Assembly (NCBI GenBank): GCA_050012535.1
Contig: JBEKGZ010000012.1
Location: 1 to 25,972 of the forward strand
Direction: 5' to 3'
DNA from: CAVPLU01 sp050012535
Lineage (GTDB): Archaea; Thermoproteota; Bathyarchaeia; 40CM-2-53-6
Length of the DNA: 25,972 bases
Shown here: one piece after another, positions 23,501 to 25,972 of the stretch
Position numbering within the stretch: position 1 is the stretch's first letter
Layout: every line of letters begins with the position of its first letter
Program-made: the position numbers and the translations under genes
The notes under the pieces: generated by a model
Told to the model about the DNA's origin: nothing
What the model saw: only the letters and a program-made list of their open reading frames with translations
Databases searched by the model: none

Positions 23501-25090
23501 ATGAAACTTCGATTGAATAAGAAAGCAATAACACGAATGCAGGGCATTTTGATCGTCGCAATCATTGTTGTTATCGCTGCAGTGGGAGGGTACTACATGA
23601 CGCTTCCAACCCCGACACCCAAGAAAGGCAAGTTCGTAATCGACTGGTGGTACGAATCATCAGGACACTACCCACAGAGCGCCGACCAAGCGGCGGTGTA
23701 CAAGGCTGAAATGGAGAAGACTGGAATAATCACGGTCAACTTGCACGCGGCAGATTGGGCAAGTTACAAGAAGAACAGAGATGCGCAGATGATGCCTGTA
23801 TACGTGTATGGTTGGTACCCGGACTATGTGGATCCTGACGATTACGTCTTTCCGTTCCTGCACTCGCAAGGCGGGGGATGGCTCCACATGAACTACAATA
23901 ACTCGGCAATCGACAAACTCATCGAGCAGGCACGAGCAGTTTCCGACCCGACACAGAGAGGCCAGCTCTATTCACAGATTCAGAAGATAATGGTTGACGA
24001 CGCGGCCATTGTACCAGTCTTCCAAGGCACCGCGTGGGCAGTTACCAAACCAGATGTCGGAGGAGTTGTGCTTGACATTACGCAGAACATGTACTATTGG
24101 CTGGTCACCCCGCCCGCAGGGAAGGACACACTGGTTGTCGGAACCACGGACTCTGTGGAGACCAACGTAGACGTAGCCGAAGCATACGACTTCTTCGGAT
24201 TGAACGTCGTGCTGAACACAGGAGCAGGCCTAGTCTACATCAATCCAGGATCAGGAGCCGGTCCGAATGACTTCATCCCAGGATTGGCGACAAAATGGTC
24301 TGCAAGCGCGGACTCGCTCACATGGACCTTCGACCTGAGGCAAGGTGTGAAGTTCTCAGACGGAACGGAGTTCGATTCGAGCGCTGTGAAGTACAGTTTC
24401 GATAGATCTCTGAGTCTGTATCTCGATGATAGTTCTCAAGCCGGCATAGGATACAAGGACATCATTGACAGCGTGGAAGCTACCTCCAAGTATCAAGTGG
24501 TGTTCCACCTCAAGATCCCGTTCGCACCGTTCCTCTCACTGATGGCGTTCCAAGGCTCATTCATCGTGAATCCAAAACTCGCACCAAAGGACGCGGCAGT
24601 CAATTATGTGGAAGGCGACGCCCGTGCCAGCAACCCCAATGATCTGGGACCATACCTACTTAGTTCCTGGACGAGGAAGGCCGGAAAAGACTACGAGATG
24701 AGATACGACGCCAACCCGAACTACTGGGGCATCGCAGACGGGTACCCGAAGACGCCACACATCGTCATCAGGTTCTATTCTGACGCAACTGCTTTGGCCC
24801 TTGCGATAAAGTCTGGAGACGTCGACATGGCGTTCAGACAGATAGCATCCAGCGACATCAAGAGCCTGCAAACCGACTCGACCGTCAAGGTTTGGCAGGG
24901 CACCGGTTCGTTCATACAATACATCTGCTTCCAGGAGAAGATCGCGCCATTCGACAATCCGAAGGTCAGGCAAGCCATTGCGGCGGCGCTGAACAGACAA
25001 GAAATTGTGAACACTGTGTTCCTAGGTCAGGCAGTACCACTCTACAGCATGATCCCGAACGGAATGGCGTTCCACGAAGACGCTCGGTGA
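23501..25090 (+). CDS. Circularly permuted peptide-type ABC transporter substrate-binding protein
   Basis: The 529-aa protein has a basic N-terminus and one membrane anchor (about 15-33), then a Thr/Pro linker. Residues 44-204 (YGWYPDYVDPDDY, NYNNSAIDKLI, LYSQIQKIMVDDAAIVPVF) match the C-terminal part of DppA/OppA (SBP_bac_5). Residues 208-529 (DTLVVGTTDSVE, FIPGLATKWS, LTWTFDLRQGVKFSDGTEF, PNYWG, DNPKVRQAIAAALNR) match the N-terminal and middle part. The order is therefore reversed. ATG 23501 has AAGGGA 7 nt upstream and a good TATA box. The frame stops at 25088-25090, but GDANITFTVSVLQQLGYG continues in another frame to TAG 25140-25142, the usual junction, so a frameshift near 25084 is likely. 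It captures extracellular peptides or similar ligands for the permease downstream. Confidence 0.88.
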   Translation: MKLRLNKKAITRMQGILIVAIIVVIAAVGGYYMTLPTPTPKKGKFVIDWWYESSGHYPQSADQAAVYKAEMEKTGIITVNLHAADWASYKKNRDAQMMPVYVYGWYPDYVDPDDYVFPFLHSQGGGWLHMNYNNSAIDKLIEQARAVSDPTQRGQLYSQIQKIMVDDAAIVPVFQGTAWAVTKPDVGGVVLDITQNMYYWLVTPPAGKDTLVVGTTDSVETNVDVAEAYDFFGLNVVLNTGAGLVYINPGSGAGPNDFIPGLATKWSASADSLTWTFDLRQGVKFSDGTEFDSSAVKYSFDRSLSLYLDDSSQAGIGYKDIIDSVEATSKYQVVFHLKIPFAPFLSLMAFQGSFIVNPKLAPKDAAVNYVEGDARASNPNDLGPYLLSSWTRKAGKDYEMRYDANPNYWGIADGYPKTPHIVIRFYSDATALALAIKSGDVDMAFRQIASSDIKSLQTDSTVKVWQGTGSFIQYICFQEKIAPFDNPKVRQAIAAALNRQEIVNTVFLGQAVPLYSMIPNGMAFHEDAR

Positions 25091-25190
25091 CGCAAACATC
25101 ACCTTTACTGTGAGCGTACTCCAACAACTGGGCTACGGTTAGTCGGGAGCACTAGCAACTCTTAACTACGTAGCCCTAATTCCCCTTTTT

Positions 25191-25972
25191 ATGTCACTTC
25201 GTTCGTATGTGATTGCGAGAGTTCTACTTACCATCCCGATGATTATGCTACTGCTGACCTTCGTGTTTCTCGTAGTCAGAGTTCTACCGGGAGATCCTGC
25301 TTCGCTTCATTTCGAGAAGCAGGTAAGCCCTGCGATGCTGCTTGATTTCAAGCGAAGACTTGGGCTCGACAAACCTCTCATAGTCCAGTATTTTGATTAT
25401 CTGGCAGGCCTGTTGAGGGGAGACTTTGGGAAATCGATGCAAGATTTCTCTCCGGTCTCCCAGCAGATCTTCTCAGCCTTTCCTGCAACACTTGAACTTG
25501 CGATCTGCTCAACGATATTTATGGTCTTGGTTGGGGTTGTGCTCGGGGTGCAGGCCTCACGCTCGTATAATTCGGTTCGGGATCATTCAATTCGCATCTT
25601 TGGCATTGCATCGTATGCGATTCCAGTTTTCTTCCTTGGCGAGGTCCTTATAATGATCTTTGCGATTTACTTCCATCTCTTTCCAGCGGGGGATCGCATC
25701 TATCCTGGGATGGCCCCAACAGGTCTGAATATTGGTGGACTACATTGGAGCAGTGGTCTCTATGTTCTGGACAGCATTCTGGAGGGTAACCCAACTAAGC
25801 TTGCAGTATCCCTTCGATACTTGTTTCTGCCCTCGCTGACACTGGGAACGGTCCTATGTGGAATCTTCATCAGACTGACAAGAGGGAACATGCTGGAAAC
25901 CTTGCAGCTGGACTTCGTCACCGCAGCAAGGGCACGAGGAATCAAGGAAACAACCGTAGTGTACGGGTATGC
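25191..25972 (+). CDS. ABC transporter permease, DppB/OppB type, 3' partial
   Basis: The open frame runs from ATG 25191 to the window end (260 codons). The first membrane segment is followed by the LPGDPA motif, then LGLDKPLIVQYFDYL and LLRGDFGKS, standard for the DppB permease N-terminal region. Several more membrane segments follow, and near the end DFVTAARARGIKE is the EAA loop that contacts the ATPase. With the binding protein 48-100 nt upstream, it forms a peptide/nickel-type importer whose second permease and ATPases should lie beyond the window. No Shine-Dalgarno site precedes the ATG (CCCCTTTTT lies there), so translation may be leaderless or coupled. Confidence 0.93.
   Translation, partial: MSLRSYVIARVLLTIPMIMLLLTFVFLVVRVLPGDPASLHFEKQVSPAMLLDFKRRLGLDKPLIVQYFDYLAGLLRGDFGKSMQDFSPVSQQIFSAFPATLELAICSTIFMVLVGVVLGVQASRSYNSVRDHSIRIFGIASYAIPVFFLGEVLIMIFAIYFHLFPAGDRIYPGMAPTGLNIGGLHWSSGLYVLDSILEGNPTKLAVSLRYLFLPSLTLGTVLCGIFIRLTRGNMLETLQLDFVTAARARGIKETTVVYGY

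Noticed and set aside
1..25972. tRNA, rRNA, CRISPR array, transposase or prophage genes
   Set aside because: Intergenic gaps were read on both strands for T-loop-like sequences, regular repeats and integrase/transposase motifs; none was seen.

Overview
The window is archaeal. It carries FEN1, a two-ring Cdc48/VAT ATPase, aEF1B, a Nre-family repair protein, Trm5, DUF371, a geranylgeranyl-reductase-type flavoprotein and TATA-box promoters, the last probably with leaderless or very short-leader transcripts. Base composition is moderately GC-rich. About half of the best start codons are TTG. The phylum cannot be fixed from the sequence alone; a respiring, quinone-using member of the Thermoproteota or Thermoplasmatota would fit. 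No tRNA, rRNA, CRISPR array or insertion sequence was seen.

Positions 1-5605 (+) form one tight electron-transport operon: Rieske protein (5' truncated), fused cytochrome b, a membrane heme/Fe-S/CCG-domain oxidoreductase of the EtfD/EMO type, EtfB and EtfA. The inferred route is acyl-CoA (or similar) dehydrogenase -> ETF -> membrane oxidoreductase -> quinone -> Rieske/cytochrome b.

Positions 5638-8347 hold a small cupin (-), a decayed threonine dehydratase (+) and a geranylgeranyl reductase family protein (-). Positions 8452-11484 (-) are information-processing and proteostasis genes: Zn-ribbon protein, aEF1B, cdc48 and a small winged-helix protein. The cdc48 TATA box lies between two near-identical palindromes. 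Positions 11640-17598 hold an unrecognised 153-aa protein, divergent Nre and FEN1 (both ending in PCNA-binding motifs), PCMT, DUF371, Trm5 and a PRC-barrel/zinc-ribbon protein.

Positions 17599-18298 are a 700-bp gene-poor stretch with several hairpins and a strong C-over-G bias. It is followed by a small acidic protein, a metallophosphoesterase, a CDF metal transporter with three C-terminal domains, a small hypothetical protein, and a CysRS that lacks a zinc-ligand cysteine and the C-terminal domain. Two convergent gene pairs share a CTAG in which both stop codons overlap.

Positions 22638-25972 contain an HDAC-like deacetylase pseudogene with three one-base deletions, then an ABC peptide-type transport locus. 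Its substrate-binding protein is circularly permuted: the usual C-terminal part of the family precedes the usual N-terminal part. A DppB-like permease follows and runs off the window. The permuted binding protein and the Rieske/cytochrome b-EMO-ETF operon are the two most interesting items.
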